Assembly (NCBI GenBank): GCA_904394685.1
Contig: CAJFNK010000018.1
Coordinates: forward strand, 1-36,234
DNA length: 36,234 bases
Origin: Candidatus Heritagella gallinarum
Lineage (GTDB): Bacteria > Bacillota > Clostridia > Oscillospirales > Acutalibacteraceae
Direction: 5' to 3'
The notes below the pieces were generated by a model. It was not told where the DNA came from. It worked only from the letters and a program-made list of their open reading frames with translations, and did not search any database. This document shows positions 7,634 through 17,058 of this stretch, in pieces. The position numbers were made by a program, and so were the translations under genes. Position 1 is the stretch's first letter, and each line of letters begins with the position of its first letter.

Positions 7634-8866
7634 TTACACATAAGAGCTGGGGTTTACCGGCGTTCCATAATAGCGAATCTCAAAGTGGAGATGAGCGCCA
7701 TAGGACTGGCCGGTGTTTCCCACATAGCCGATAATCTGCCCCTTCTGCACATACGTTCCGGCGCTGACTGCCAGGGCGCTGCAATGGGCATAGCGGGTAG
7801 CATAGCCGTTGCCGTGATCAATATCAATACAATAGCCATACCGGTTGTGGGAGTTGGCAGCGCTGCCAAAATCGGCAAACATCACATAGCCGGAATCTGC
7901 CGCTACAATCGGCTGTCCATAGATGCCATAAGAGGAGATATCCAGTCCCTTGTGGCCGGAATGGAAGCCTTGTGTGATGTTGGGATAGCCGGGAACCGGC
8001 CAGGTAAACTGTCCAGTCCCGTTGACCGGGTCGCTGCTTCCGGAGCTGGAACCGCCGGAAGAACCACCAGAGGAATTATTCTGCTCCTGCTGGGCATAAT
8101 AGTCCTGATACCACTTGTCCAGCGCTGCATCCGCTTCCTGCTTTTCCTTGGAGAGCTCGTCGTTCTCTTCTTCCAGCTGCTGCTGTTGCTTTTCCAAATC
8201 GCTGAGCAGAGAATCCGCTTCCTTCATCAGGCTGGTCAATTCCTCCTGACTGTCCTGCAACTGGGTGCGGCTTTTGGTCACTTCTTCTTTGTTAGCTTCA
8301 ATTTCCTGCTTCTGGGATTCGATCTCCTTCATTTCGGTTTTCAAATCATCCATCAGCTCGGTATCATGTGCGGTAACCGCCTTCATGATTTCCGCTTTGC
8401 GGAGCATATCCGAGAGGTTCTCGGCGTCCAGGATAATAGCCAGCGTAGAAGCCTCACCGGCCTTATAGAGAGCGCACAGGCGCTCCTTGAGCTTTTCAAA
8501 GTTTTCGTCAATCGAAACCTGCTTGTCTGCAATTTCAGCTTCTTTTGCCTTAATCTGGCTGTTGAGCTGGGTGATTTCCAGATTATAGGAATCGATTTCC
8601 TCCTGAATGGTTTCAATCTGGGCATTCAGGGTTTCCTTATACTCCTTTTGCTTTTCTGTATCCTTTTTCAGATCGTCCAGCTTTGCGTCGTTTTCCTTTT
8701 TCTGCTGTTCCAGCTCCTCCTGACGCTCCTGCAAATCCGAAAGGGATGATGCCGCAGAAACCGGAACCGAAAGATCTGGCAGGGAACAGAGGGAAACAGC
8801 CGCCGCCAATAACATAACAAATCCCGCTTTGACTGCTCTACGTATCGTTTTCTTATAACCCAACAA
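7634..8866 (-). CDS. Secreted coiled-coil M23 peptidoglycan hydrolase (PcsB/EnvC-like)
   Basis: A protein of about 410 aa: signal peptide (cleavage near VSA-AS), a long coiled coil (about 45-255) of Lys/Glu/Gln-rich heptads, a Ser/Gly linker, and a C-terminal LytM (M23) domain. The zinc ligands are visible: H305 and D309 in HKGLD, and H394 in HLH, with H361 and H392 as catalytic partners, so it should be active. The most likely start is TTG at 8866, eight bases after AAAGGAGG; an ATG at 8899 has no such site. It overlaps the end of ftsX by 14 bases. FtsEX commonly recruits and activates such coiled-coil hydrolases at the septum, and that is its inferred role. Confidence 0.88.
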   Translation of the reverse strand: MLGYKKTIRRAVKAGFVMLLAAAVSLCSLPDLSVPVSAASSLSDLQERQEELEQQKKENDAKLDDLKKDTEKQKEYKETLNAQIETIQEEIDSYNLEITQLNSQIKAKEAEIADKQVSIDENFEKLKERLCALYKAGEASTLAIILDAENLSDMLRKAEIMKAVTAHDTELMDDLKTEMKEIESQKQEIEANKEEVTKSRTQLQDSQEELTSLMKEADSLLSDLEKQQQQLEEENDELSKEKQEADAALDKWYQDYYAQQEQNNSSGGSSGGSSSGSSDPVNGTGQFTWPVPGYPNITQGFHSGHKGLDISSYGIYGQPIVAADSGYVMFADFGSAANSHNRYGYCIDIDHGNGYATRYAHCSALAVSAGTYVQKGQIIGYVGNTGQSYGAHLHFEIRYYGTPVNPSSYV

Positions 8867-9767
8867 GCTCGCTTCCTCCTTTACGAAGATATCTGCCAAT
8901 CGAAATCACGCCGCCAACAGCGCCGAAAGCTGCTCCCACCAGCATAAAGCCCAATGTATAGGGCAGCAGCAGGCTGGCAACCGAAACCGGCGTAAAGAAC
9001 GCCGCAATTCCCGAAATCACCTGCATCACGCTGTTATACAGCACGAACAGCAGCACGCTCGCCAGGATACCCGCCACCAGGCCGATGACGATACCTTCTA
9101 CAATAAACGGCCAGCGGACGAACCAGTTGGTAGCGCCCACAGATTTCATGATGCTGATCTCCATCCGGCGAGAATACATCGTCACCCGGATGGTATTGGC
9201 GATAATGAACAGGGAAACCACGCCCAGCAGCAACACGACCCAGAAACCGACCATTCCCACCAGGTTGTCCAGATCGGTGAGCTTTTTTGCAATGTCGGAA
9301 TAATCCGTAATATGGTCTACGCTTTCAATCGCTTTGATCTCTTTGATGGTTTCATCATACTTGGTGAGGTCTTTCATGGAAATATCATAAGCGTCGGGCA
9401 AAAAGTTTTCAGAGCCGGTAAGCCCCTCCAACACCGTGCCGTCGTCGCCTAAAGTTTCCATCATACTTTTGAGCGCATCATCTTTGGAAACAAACTCACA
9501 TTCGGCAATGTTGTCGATCTTTCGGATTTCTTCGCCCACCTGCACCGATTCCAGCGTAGGCATCCCCTCTTTAAGGTAAACCGTAATGGTATTATTTCCC
9601 TCAATGGATTCCATGGCCTGCCCGATATTCAGAGAGAACAGCATGGCTGCTCCGGTCAAAATCAAACAGGACACCAGCACCGCCACCGATGCAATCGACA
9701 TCGTCCGGTTGCTTTTCAGGTTGCGAAAGCCTTCTTTGATAAGATAGCGAAAATTATACAGTTTCAT
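8853..9767 (-). CDS. ftsX: Cell division protein FtsX (permease-like)
   Basis: A 304-aa protein with the FtsX order: cytoplasmic N-terminus, first membrane segment (about 25-45), an extracellular domain of about 120 residues, then three more membrane segments. The conserved cytoplasmic-side stretch after TM2 (NTIRVTMYSRRMEISIMKSVGATNWFVRWPF includes the RR.EI.IMK..GA motif) is plain. It signals ATP hydrolysis by FtsE to the outside hydrolase. GGAGGA precedes the ATG at 9767, which lies inside the end of ftsE, so translation is coupled. Confidence 0.95.
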   Translation of the reverse strand: MKLYNFRYLIKEGFRNLKSNRTMSIASVAVLVSCLILTGAAMLFSLNIGQAMESIEGNNTITVYLKEGMPTLESVQVGEEIRKIDNIAECEFVSKDDALKSMMETLGDDGTVLEGLTGSENFLPDAYDISMKDLTKYDETIKEIKAIESVDHITDYSDIAKKLTDLDNLVGMVGFWVVLLLGVVSLFIIANTIRVTMYSRRMEISIMKSVGATNWFVRWPFIVEGIVIGLVAGILASVLLFVLYNSVMQVISGIAAFFTPVSVASLLLPYTLGFMLVGAAFGAVGGVISIGRYLRKGGSELVGL

Positions 9768-10485
9768 CGGACAAATCCTCCCCCTTGTCATCCAGTCCAG
9801 CGGGGGTTTTGCCCGCAGTTTTCCGTATGGTGTCTGCCACAACCTCGCCGCCATGAATCTGTACCACACGGCGGTGGAAATGCTTGACCAGGTTGTGCTC
9901 GTGGGTCACCATCAAAATTGTGGTGCCACGGCGGTTGATCTCGCTGAGAAGATCCACGATTTCAAAGGAGAGCGCTGGGTCAATATTACCCGTCGGCTCG
10001 TCCGCTATAATCATACTGGGATTGTTAACCAGCGCTCTTGCCAGTCCCACACGCTGCCGCTCGCCGCCCGAAAGCTCTGCCGGCAAACATTTTGACTTGT
10101 TCTGAAGGCCAACCAGCCCCAGAATATACGGCACACGCTTACGGATTTCCCGTGGAGGAGCGCCCACCACATGCATGGCAAACGCCACATTCTCATAAAC
10201 CGTCATAGAATCAATCAGGCGGAAATCCTGAAACACGATTCCCATAGTACGGCGCAGATAGGGGATATCCCGGTTACGCAGCCGGGACAGCTTGCGCCCG
10301 TTGACGATCACCTCGCCGGAGCTGGCCTTTTCTTCTCCCATAATCAGCTTGAGAAACGTACTCTTACCGGCGCCGGAAGAACCCACAATAAACACAAACT
10401 CGCCTTTTTCGACCTTTAAATTCACATTTTTCAGCGCTTTGGTCCCATTAGCATATGTTTTTGAAACATTCTGAAATTCTATCAC
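9754..10485 (-). CDS. ftsE: Cell division ATP-binding protein FtsE
   Basis: A 243-aa ABC ATPase. Walker A GSSGAGKST, Q-loop FQDFRLI, signature LSGGERQRVGLARAL, Walker B IIADEPTGNID and H-loop VTHEHN are all present, and the short N-terminus with VSKTYANG is typical of FtsE. It pairs with FtsX. The start is GTG at 10485, nine bases after GGAGGG. It heads the four-gene series ftsE-ftsX-M23-S41, all overlapping or closely spaced except for the hairpin before the last gene. Confidence 0.95.
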   Translation of the reverse strand: MIEFQNVSKTYANGTKALKNVNLKVEKGEFVFIVGSSGAGKSTFLKLIMGEEKASSGEVIVNGRKLSRLRNRDIPYLRRTMGIVFQDFRLIDSMTVYENVAFAMHVVGAPPREIRKRVPYILGLVGLQNKSKCLPAELSGGERQRVGLARALVNNPSMIIADEPTGNIDPALSFEIVDLLSEINRRGTTILMVTHEHNLVKHFHRRVVQIHGGEVVADTIRKTAGKTPAGLDDKGEDLSDETV

Positions 10486-10622
10486 TGGAATAATCCCTCC
10501 CGTATTCTCTCCTGGGTGGAGCGCAGCCTTTCCTGTGAACTGCACTATGTCACTTCTATTTTATAACAGTTAAAAACTGGCGATCTGTTATCATATGCAG
10601 GCGGCTGATTATTTGTGCATAA

Positions 10623-10670
10623 CAAAAATGCCGCTCAATGATATGTTCACATAATACCAATGAGCGACAC
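10623..10670 (-). terminator. Intrinsic terminator after the PucR-type regulator
   Basis: Arms CGCTCAATG and CAATGAGCG pair with one internal mismatch around a loop of about 20 bases. On the minus strand the stem is followed by GCATTTTTGTT. It separates the regulator from ftsE. Confidence 0.65.
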
Positions 10671-10740
10671 TTTTATAATTCTTTTAGAGAACTAAATTGT
10701 AATTAATTTGTAATCTTTTTGAAAACCGGCCGCTTTCCTG

Positions 10741-11826
10741 TCAGAATTTCACAGGGTTGGAAGAAAGATACTTCTTGACCATCAGCGCTACCTTAAAGAC
10801 AATTGCGTCTTCAAACTCACGCAGATCCAAACCGGTAATCTTCTTGATCTTCTCCAAGCGGTATACCAGCGTGTTGCGGTGTACGAACAGCTTACGGGAA
10901 GTTTCCGAAACGTTGAGGTTATTCTCGAAGAAGCGCTGGATGGTGAACAGGGTCTCCTGATCCAGAGACTCGATAGAGCCACGCTTGAACACTTCTTTGA
11001 GGAACATATCACACAGGGTGGTGGGCAACTGATAAATCAGGCGGGCGATTCCCAGATTGTCATAGCTGACGATGGGGCGCTCGGTGTCAAACACCTTGCC
11101 GACTTCCAGTGCAACCTGGGCTTCCTTAAAGGAACGGGCCAGATCCTTGATGCCGGACACCACAGTACCGATACCCACCACACAATGAGTATAGAACTCG
11201 CTGGACAGGGTATCTACGATAGAGCCAGCCAGCTTGTCCAGATCTTTGCTGTCGATGCCGGGACGGATCTCTTTGACAAGAGCAATATCAGTTTCGTTGA
11301 TATTGATGATGAAGTCCTTGTTCTTATCGGGGAACAGGTTCTGCACCACGTCATAAGCGGAAATATCTGTCTTGTTGGTGATCTTAATGAGCATGCACAC
11401 ACGGTTTACATCGGAATTAAAGCGCAGCTCACGGGCTTTGAGATAAATATCACCGGGCAGAATATTATCCAGAATCACGTTCTTGATAAAGTTGCTGCGA
11501 TCATATTTCTCATCATAGTACTGCTTGATGCTGCTCAGAGAAATAGAGAGCAGGTTGGCATAGCGGGAGGCCTCCGGGTCGCTGCCGGAAACAAACACGG
11601 CATATTCCGGGCGGGGCCGGTTGCCAAAAGAACGGTAGGTGTACCCGTTGAGGACAAAAGGATTGGGGGAAGCCATCGTCTCGGCTGTTACACTGTCATT
11701 GACCTCACCGATACGGCCCAATTCGCTGCACGCAATAATGACCGAGGTTTCGTCAATCACGCCGATGGTACGGTCAATTGCATCCCGCATCTGGTGGATG
11801 ACACCTTGAAACAATCTGTTAGACAT
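10741..11826 (-). CDS. PucR/CdaR-type transcriptional regulator
   Basis: A 361-aa protein. The C-terminal 60 residues form the PucR helix-turn-helix (NNLNVSETSRKLFVHRNTLVYRLEKIKKITG), in which NVSETSRKLFVHRNTL is the recognition region. The middle (about 120-280) resembles the GGDEF-like domain common in this family, and the N-terminal part (about 1-110) looks like a CdaR-type sensory region. Family members control sugar-acid, purine or amino-acid use; the ligand here is unknown. It is a single gene with its own terminator, and an inverted repeat lies upstream. GAGGGA precedes the ATG. Confidence 0.82.
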   Translation of the reverse strand: MSNRLFQGVIHQMRDAIDRTIGVIDETSVIIACSELGRIGEVNDSVTAETMASPNPFVLNGYTYRSFGNRPRPEYAVFVSGSDPEASRYANLLSISLSSIKQYYDEKYDRSNFIKNVILDNILPGDIYLKARELRFNSDVNRVCMLIKITNKTDISAYDVVQNLFPDKNKDFIININETDIALVKEIRPGIDSKDLDKLAGSIVDTLSSEFYTHCVVGIGTVVSGIKDLARSFKEAQVALEVGKVFDTERPIVSYDNLGIARLIYQLPTTLCDMFLKEVFKRGSIESLDQETLFTIQRFFENNLNVSETSRKLFVHRNTLVYRLEKIKKITGLDLREFEDAIVFKVALMVKKYLSSNPVKF

Positions 11827-12230
11827 AGATTTTCCCTCACTTTATTCAATAAAATAGGTATTACAGCACGGTAACACATTTCCAGTCTTTACTTCTATCG
11901 TACCCGATTTTTATCGCTACATGCCCGACGTTATACATACGACATATAAATACCAGCATCATATGTCGGTATCTCCCCATAAAAGCCTGTTAGTTTAAAA
12001 CGGAACAGAAGTTGCTATTTACATTCTACATAAATTTCGTGAAAATTTCAACAGGGAAATAGACGTTTTTTCAAAATATTTTATTTTACTGGGTAGAAGT
12101 TGTTGAAAACCAGTTATTTTAACCAGATAATCCTCTGTATTTTACCGTATACATCGGCTCTTTTCCCCTAAAGGATGGCTTTATCCGGACAATTCATTTT
12201 GTTTTCCGTTCTATAAAAACGCTGATAGGA
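11827..12230. other. AT-rich gap upstream of the PucR-type gene, no gene seen
   Basis: About 400 bases with no supportable reading frame. It contains an inverted repeat at 11941-11967 (listed separately) and an AT-rich tract around 12068-12090. It probably holds the promoter of the regulator gene, but I cannot pick a convincing -35/-10 pair. Confidence 0.6.
11941..11967. promoter_or_regulatory. Inverted repeat, possible operator
   Basis: Arms GACATAT (11941-11947) and ATATGTC (11961-11967) are perfect complements, 13 bases apart and centred about 130 bases upstream of the PucR-type start. Operator use, perhaps autoregulation, is inference. Confidence 0.35.
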
Positions 12231-12264
12231 AACAGAAAACAGGCCGTGCAATTTGCACGGCCTG
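12231..12264 (-). terminator. Strong intrinsic terminator after the sugar ABC ATPase
   Basis: Perfect 11-base arms CAGGCCGTGCA (12240-12250) and TGCACGGCCTG (12254-12264) with a three-base loop, followed on the minus strand by TTTTCTGTT. Confidence 0.85.
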
Positions 12265-12285
12265 CCATATATCTGTGACAAACAA

Positions 12286-13398
12286 TCAGTTCAGGATCGT
12301 CTTCTCGGTCTCTTTATCAAAGACATGCATCTTCTTCAGGTCGAAAGCAACCTTGATGCGGTCACCGGACTTAGCAACGCTGGTGGGCTCAACACGAGCG
12401 GTGATAGCATTGCCTTCGCAGTTCAGGTACAGATAGGTTTCAGCACCCATCAACTCGGTAACTTCAACGTCAGCCTCTGCGATGCCGTTGGAAACCTTTG
12501 CCAGGAAGTCGGGCTCGTCGTGTACGTCCTCAGGACGGATACCGAACACAACATCCTTGCCAACATACTCAGCCAGCTCGGTGCCAGCAACCTTGTCGGC
12601 GGGAACCTTCAGGGTGCAGTTGCCGAAGGTCAGGGTCAGGTCGTTGCCTTCCTTGCCAACAACAGCGTCGATGAAGTTCATTTGAGGAGATCCCATGAAG
12701 CCAGCAACGAACTCGTTCACGGGCATATCATACAGGTTTTGAGGAGTATCAACCTGCTGAATGAAGCCGTCCTTCATAACCACGATGCGGTCGCCCATGG
12801 TCATAGCTTCGGTCTGATCGTGAGTAACGTAGATAAAGGTGGTACCCAGTCTCTTATGCAGCTTGGCGATCTCGGTTCTCATCTGAGCACGCAGCTTTGC
12901 GTCCAGGTTGGAAAGCGGTTCGTCCAGCAGGAAGACCTTGGGGTCACGAACGATAGCACGGCCCAGAGCAACACGCTGTCTCTGACCACCGGACAGAGCC
13001 TTCGGCTTTCTGTCGAGCAGGTGAGAGATGTCGAGGATACGGGCAGCTTCTTCCACACGGCGCTTGATCTCATCCTTGGGAGTCTTACGCAGTTTCAGGC
13101 CGAAAGCCATGTTATCATAAACGGTCATATGGGGATACAGAGCATAGTTCTGGAACACCATTGCGATATCACGATCCTTAGGAGCGACATCGTTTGCCAG
13201 GGTGTCGCCGATGTACAGCTCGCCCTTGCTGATTTCTTCCAGACCAGCGATCATTCTCAGAGTGGTAGACTTACCGCAGCCGGAAGGACCAACCAGGATG
13301 ATGAACTCCTTGTCAGCGATATCCAGGCAGAAGTCGGTAACAGCTGTAACGCCACCAGAGTAGATTTTGTAGACATTTTTTAAAGTTACGCTTGCCAT
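12286..13398 (-). CDS. Carbohydrate ABC transporter ATPase (MsmK/UgpC type)
   Basis: A 370-aa ATPase of the CUT1 family. Walker A GPSGCGKST, signature LSGGQRQRVALGRAI, Walker B VFLLDEPLSNLD and H-loop YVTHDQTEAM are intact, and the C-terminal 130 residues form the regulatory OB/TOBE domain (GIRPEDVHD). No permease or binding protein is adjacent. In Firmicutes a single MsmK-type ATPase often serves several sugar importers encoded elsewhere, which fits a stand-alone gene with its own promoter and terminator. AGGAGG precedes the ATG. Which sugars are imported cannot be read from this protein. Confidence 0.93.
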   Translation of the reverse strand: MASVTLKNVYKIYSGGVTAVTDFCLDIADKEFIILVGPSGCGKSTTLRMIAGLEEISKGELYIGDTLANDVAPKDRDIAMVFQNYALYPHMTVYDNMAFGLKLRKTPKDEIKRRVEEAARILDISHLLDRKPKALSGGQRQRVALGRAIVRDPKVFLLDEPLSNLDAKLRAQMRTEIAKLHKRLGTTFIYVTHDQTEAMTMGDRIVVMKDGFIQQVDTPQNLYDMPVNEFVAGFMGSPQMNFIDAVVGKEGNDLTLTFGNCTLKVPADKVAGTELAEYVGKDVVFGIRPEDVHDEPDFLAKVSNGIAEADVEVTELMGAETYLYLNCEGNAITARVEPTSVAKSGDRIKVAFDLKKMHVFDKETEKTILN

Positions 13399-13468
13399 AA
13401 TTAACCTCCTGAAGACTGTCTGTTTTGTTTACCCAAAATTTCTATGTATAAATAACCACTAGAAATTC

Positions 13469-13486
13469 ACTATCGATAGTATACCA
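13469..13486 (-). promoter_or_regulatory. Extended -10 promoter overlapped by a 12-base palindrome
   Basis: On the minus strand TGGTATACT (extended -10) lies at 13478-13486 and the perfect palindrome ACTATCGATAGT covers 13469-13480, overlapping the -10 and start region. No good -35 is seen. A repressor bound to the palindrome would block the sugar ATPase gene. Confidence 0.5.
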
Positions 13487-13590
13487 GAATTCAACCGTTG
13501 TTTATAGACTGGATTTACCCAAACTTTCCGATTGTTGTTTATGAAAATCCGCTAAAACTCAAATTCTGTCCCATAATTTGGTGCAAGTTG

Positions 13591-14295
13591 CTATGAAAAA
13601 ATGAGTGCCAGTTCTTCCTCGGTCAATTCCCGTGATTCACCCGGTTTCAGGGTGGGGTCAAGCTTTAGGCCCCCCATTTGCAGCCGGGTCAAAGCCAGCA
13701 CCGTTTTTCCTCTGGCAGCAAACATTCTTTTCACCTGATGGAACTTTCCTTCCCGCACCTGTACTCTTGCCGTATTTCCGGCGCAGGGTTCCAACCGGGC
13801 AGGCAGGCAGACAAAGTCTTTTAAAGGGACGCCTTTGGCAAACGCCTCTACGTCGTCCTCATCTACCGGATTGTCCAGCTGTGCCTCATAGAGCTTATAG
13901 ATGTGGCTTTTGGGAGCCAGCATCCGGTGGGCCAGCTCTCCATCGTCGGTGATAATCAGAAGCCCGGTGGTATCCTTGTCCAATCTACCCGCAGGAAAAA
14001 GCCCTTTGCGAAAAAGCTCCGGCGGAAGCAGGTCCACTACGGTGCGGGCCCGGCTGTCCCTGGCGGCCGAAAGCACCCCGGAAGGCTTATTCATCATCAA
14101 ATACAAATACTTTTTTACAAACAGCGGCTTTCCGTCCACACAGATTTCTGCTGCTTCCGGGTCAACCTTTTGTTCTTGGCGCAACAGGGCCTGTCCATCC
14201 ACCGTTACCTTTCCCCGGCGTATCAGGGCAGCCACCTCCCGGCGGCTGCCAATCCCCTGTGACGCCAGAATCTTATCCAGACGTTCCAACGCCAT
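13591..14295 (-). CDS. RsuA-family rRNA pseudouridine synthase
   Basis: A 234-aa enzyme with an N-terminal S4 RNA-binding domain (about 3-60) and a pseudouridine synthase core. The catalytic motif is GRLDKDTTGLLIITDDG, with the Asp after GRL as nucleophile; the later KFHQVKRMF block is also typical. The RsuA group modifies 16S rRNA U516, the related RluB/E/F group 23S rRNA; length and S4 arrangement favour RsuA but do not settle the target. AAAGGACGG precedes the ATG. It follows the DUF4830 gene by about 50 bases and is probably in its operon. Confidence 0.9.
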   Translation of the reverse strand: MALERLDKILASQGIGSRREVAALIRRGKVTVDGQALLRQEQKVDPEAAEICVDGKPLFVKKYLYLMMNKPSGVLSAARDSRARTVVDLLPPELFRKGLFPAGRLDKDTTGLLIITDDGELAHRMLAPKSHIYKLYEAQLDNPVDEDDVEAFAKGVPLKDFVCLPARLEPCAGNTARVQVREGKFHQVKRMFAARGKTVLALTRLQMGGLKLDPTLKPGESRELTEEELALIFS

Positions 14296-14347
14296 TCGAT
14301 CACCGTCCTTTCTATTTTCCTTATTGTATCCGTTTTCCTTTCAGCGG

Positions 14348-14893
14348 TCAATCCACCGGCCAGGCATCCGTGGGGATTTCTTCCGGCTGCTCCGGTTCTG
14401 CTTCTTCCACCGGCTGCACCGCTGTTTCTTCCTGCCAGCCTTCCCCTTCAAATCCCGTCATAAAGCCATCCAGCGCCACCGAGCTGATATCCCCACCAAT
14501 CACCTTTCCGTCATACACCAGCAACACCGCACGCACCTGCTGGCCGGAATCCGGGAAGTTTGTGATGTGATAAATCCACTGTTTGCAGGTTTTTCCCGCA
14601 TAAGGCAGTAGATCCATCCCTTGTTCCTTTTGCAGCTGGTTATACCGTTCATACACTTTATCAAAGGTCTGCGGAATTTCGATCTCCCGGATCTCCAGCG
14701 GCTCCGGGTCTACTTCCCAGCCAAACTGCGCCAGAAAATCCACCCGCTGGTCGGCTGTACTGGCATCGGTTTTCAGTCCTTCTGTCTCGCTCCCTCTGGA
14801 TGACGGCATAAATACGAACGCCGCCACCAGCACCGCTGCCGCTGCCACCAGCGCCAGAATCCGTTTTCCATTGGGCTTTGTCGAAATCACCAT
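14348..14893 (-). CDS. DUF4830 membrane-anchored protein
   Basis: A 181-aa protein with a basic N-terminus, one membrane segment (about 11-29: ILALVAAAAVLVAAFVFM) and an outer domain that I recognise as DUF4830, from FLAQFGWEVD, EIEIPQTFDKVYERYN and the NFPDSG region. Function is unknown. The C-terminal tail is acidic and Pro-rich (EEAEPEQPEEIP). The start at 14893 is set by a GGGGGAG site; a longer upstream reading has none. It is divergent from the terminase genes. Confidence 0.75.
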   Translation of the reverse strand: MVISTKPNGKRILALVAAAAVLVAAFVFMPSSRGSETEGLKTDASTADQRVDFLAQFGWEVDPEPLEIREIEIPQTFDKVYERYNQLQKEQGMDLLPYAGKTCKQWIYHITNFPDSGQQVRAVLLVYDGKVIGGDISSVALDGFMTGFEGEGWQEETAVQPVEEAEPEQPEEIPTDAWPVD

Positions 14894-15110
14894 GCGCCCT
14901 TCTCCCCCTCTTAATAGGAACCAACTCCCCTTTTTACCATATCCATATGGCGGGGAAAGAAGATTTATGCCCATCGTCATGGGATTCTTTTTCCGCTTGT
15001 ATCGTCCGGTTTCTGTCTTTTACTCTCACAACTTTTAATTGAAAAATCCGGGGGAGCAATCAAAAAACGGCTGCGATATGATGTCTTTAGGAATGTACAG
15101 GAGGGAGAAT

Positions 15111-15635
15111 ATGCAGATAGATTGGAAAAATATACAAAATCAATATGTGAATGGTGGAGAATCACTGGCACAGCTGGCAAATCGCCTTTCTATCCCGCTG
15201 GGACAGCTGAAAAAGAAATCAGCTCAGGAAAAGTGGGGAGAAAAACGCCGGGCAACACAAAGTGGTGACCAGCCCCCGGCCGGCGGCGTTTCACCGGAAG
15301 ACTCCATTGCCCGGATGACAGTGATGCTGCTGGAAAAGCTGATGCAGGCAGCACAGGAGCTGGACCAGTACACCACCGTTTCCAAAACCCGCCGCAAGGA
15401 AACAGATTATAATGAAAAAGGAAAAACGGTGGGAGAAACCGTGACCGAAACCGAGGTGCGGGAAAGCTACCGGGATACCATCGACCGTGGCGGGCTGAAA
15501 CAGCTTACAGCCGCCCTGAAAGACTTGAAGGATATCCAGCTTTCGCTCACCGGAGAGGAGGAAGAAGGGACTTCGGGCGTGGTGGAGATTGCCGCACTGC
15601 TGGAAGACCTGGCAAAGGGGGAGCAGCATGGATAA
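15111..15635 (+). CDS. Phage terminase small subunit-like protein
   Basis: A 174-aa protein. The first 45 residues form a helix-turn-helix of the kind seen in terminase small subunits (YVNGGESLAQLANRLSIPLG followed by KKKSAQEKWGEKR), and the rest is helical and charged, fitting the oligomerisation region. Small subunits recognise the packaging site of concatemeric DNA and load it onto the large subunit. AGGAGGGA precedes the ATG. The stop overlaps the terminase large subunit start (ATGGATAA), so the two are coupled. A -10-like TATGAT lies at 15077-15082 without a clear -35. The gene is full length and GC-rich like its host neighbours. Confidence 0.82.
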   Translation: MQIDWKNIQNQYVNGGESLAQLANRLSIPLGQLKKKSAQEKWGEKRRATQSGDQPPAGGVSPEDSIARMTVMLLEKLMQAAQELDQYTTVSKTRRKETDYNEKGKTVGETVTETEVRESYRDTIDRGGLKQLTAALKDLKDIQLSLTGEEEEGTSGVVEIAALLEDLAKGEQHG

Positions 15636-17058
15636 GGTGATTTGGAGCCCCCAACCAAGACAGCGGCTGTTTCAGGCACGGCCGGAATATGAAGCCCTGT
15701 ATGGCGGTGCTGCCGGGGGCGGAAAAAGTGACGCCCTTCTGGCCGAAGCGCTGCGGCAGGTACACATCCCCCACTATCGTGGGCTGATTCTGCGAAAGAC
15801 CTACCCACAGCTCTCGGAGCTGATCGACCGGAGCCGGGCGATTTATCAGCCGGCTTTTCCACGGGCACGGTATAACACCACGGGGCATTACTGGGAATTT
15901 CCCAGCGGCGCCAAAATCTTTTTTGGCTCGATGCAACATTCGTCCGACAAAATCAACTATCAGGGCAAACGGTATGATTTTATCGCCTTTGATGAGCTGA
16001 CCCACTTTACCTGGGAGGAATACAGCTATCTGTTCAGCCGAAACCGCCCCAGCGGCCCCGGAACACGGGTGTATATCCGGGCGGCCACCAATCCCGGCGG
16101 CATTGGCCACAGCTGGGTAAAAGAACGGTTTATCACGCCCGCTCCCCCCATGACCCCTATTGTGGAACAGGTAGAAGTGGACACCCCAAAGGGGCGCAAG
16201 ACTATGAGCCGCTCCCGAATCTTCATCCCCTCCACCGTGTTTGACAACCAGAAACTGCTGGAAAACGACCCCAGCTATCTTGCCAGCCTCTCGTTGCTCC
16301 CGCAGGCCGAGCGCAGCGCCCTGCTATATGGCAGCTGGGATTCCTTTGACGGGCAGGTGTTTTCCGAATGGCGCAACGACCCTGCACATTATCAGGATCG
16401 CCGCTGGACGCATGTGATCGACCCGTTCCCCATCCCGGCGCACTGGCGCATCTATCGGGGCTTTGACTTTGGCTATGCCCGCCCGTTTGCGGTGGGCTGG
16501 TTTGCCGCCGACCCGGACGGGCGGCTCTATCATATCCGGGAATACTATGGCTGTACCGGCACCCCCAACACCGGCCTTCGGATGCACCCGGCGCAGATTG
16601 CAGCGGAGATCCGCCGGATTGAATCGGAGGACGAAACGCTGCGGGGACGACAGATCATCGGGATTGCCGACCCCAGTATTTTTGACGAAAGCCGGGGTGA
16701 GAGCGTTGCGGCCATGATGGAACGGGCGCCGAATTTCGTCTACTGGTCCGGCGGCGACAACACCCGGCTTCCCGGCAAGATGCAGTATCACTACCGGCTG
16801 GCCTTTGACGAAAACGGCCTGCCCATGATGCAGGTGTTCCACACCTGCAAGCAGTTTATCCGCACCCTTCCGGCGCTCGTCTATGACGCCAACCGGGTGG
16901 AGGATATCGACACCACGCAGGAGGACCATATCTACGATATGTGCCGGTATGTCCTGATGGAAAACCCCATTGCTCCCCGCTACACCGAAGCGCCGCCAAG
17001 GCTCTCCCTGCCGCCGGAGCTTCGGACAGAGGAACCGGCGCAATTTTTGCGGCTGTGA
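15628..17058 (+). CDS. Phage terminase large subunit, apparently intact
   Basis: A 476-aa packaging motor. The ATPase half shows Walker A GGAAGGGKS (26-34), Walker B FIAFDE (118-123) and coupling motif ATNPGG (about 153-158). The nuclease half has an RNase H-like fold with probable acidic residues D280 (GFDFGY), D348 (GIADPS) and D437 (DHIYD). No catalytic residue looks lost and there is no frameshift. It would cut concatemeric DNA and pump it through a portal. It is coupled to the small subunit by overlap. The portal gene expected next is 5 kb away on the other side of ileS, and no head gene is found in the window. Confidence 0.93.
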   Translation: MDKVIWSPQPRQRLFQARPEYEALYGGAAGGGKSDALLAEALRQVHIPHYRGLILRKTYPQLSELIDRSRAIYQPAFPRARYNTTGHYWEFPSGAKIFFGSMQHSSDKINYQGKRYDFIAFDELTHFTWEEYSYLFSRNRPSGPGTRVYIRAATNPGGIGHSWVKERFITPAPPMTPIVEQVEVDTPKGRKTMSRSRIFIPSTVFDNQKLLENDPSYLASLSLLPQAERSALLYGSWDSFDGQVFSEWRNDPAHYQDRRWTHVIDPFPIPAHWRIYRGFDFGYARPFAVGWFAADPDGRLYHIREYYGCTGTPNTGLRMHPAQIAAEIRRIESEDETLRGRQIIGIADPSIFDESRGESVAAMMERAPNFVYWSGGDNTRLPGKMQYHYRLAFDENGLPMMQVFHTCKQFIRTLPALVYDANRVEDIDTTQEDHIYDMCRYVLMENPIAPRYTEAPPRLSLPPELRTEEPAQFLRL

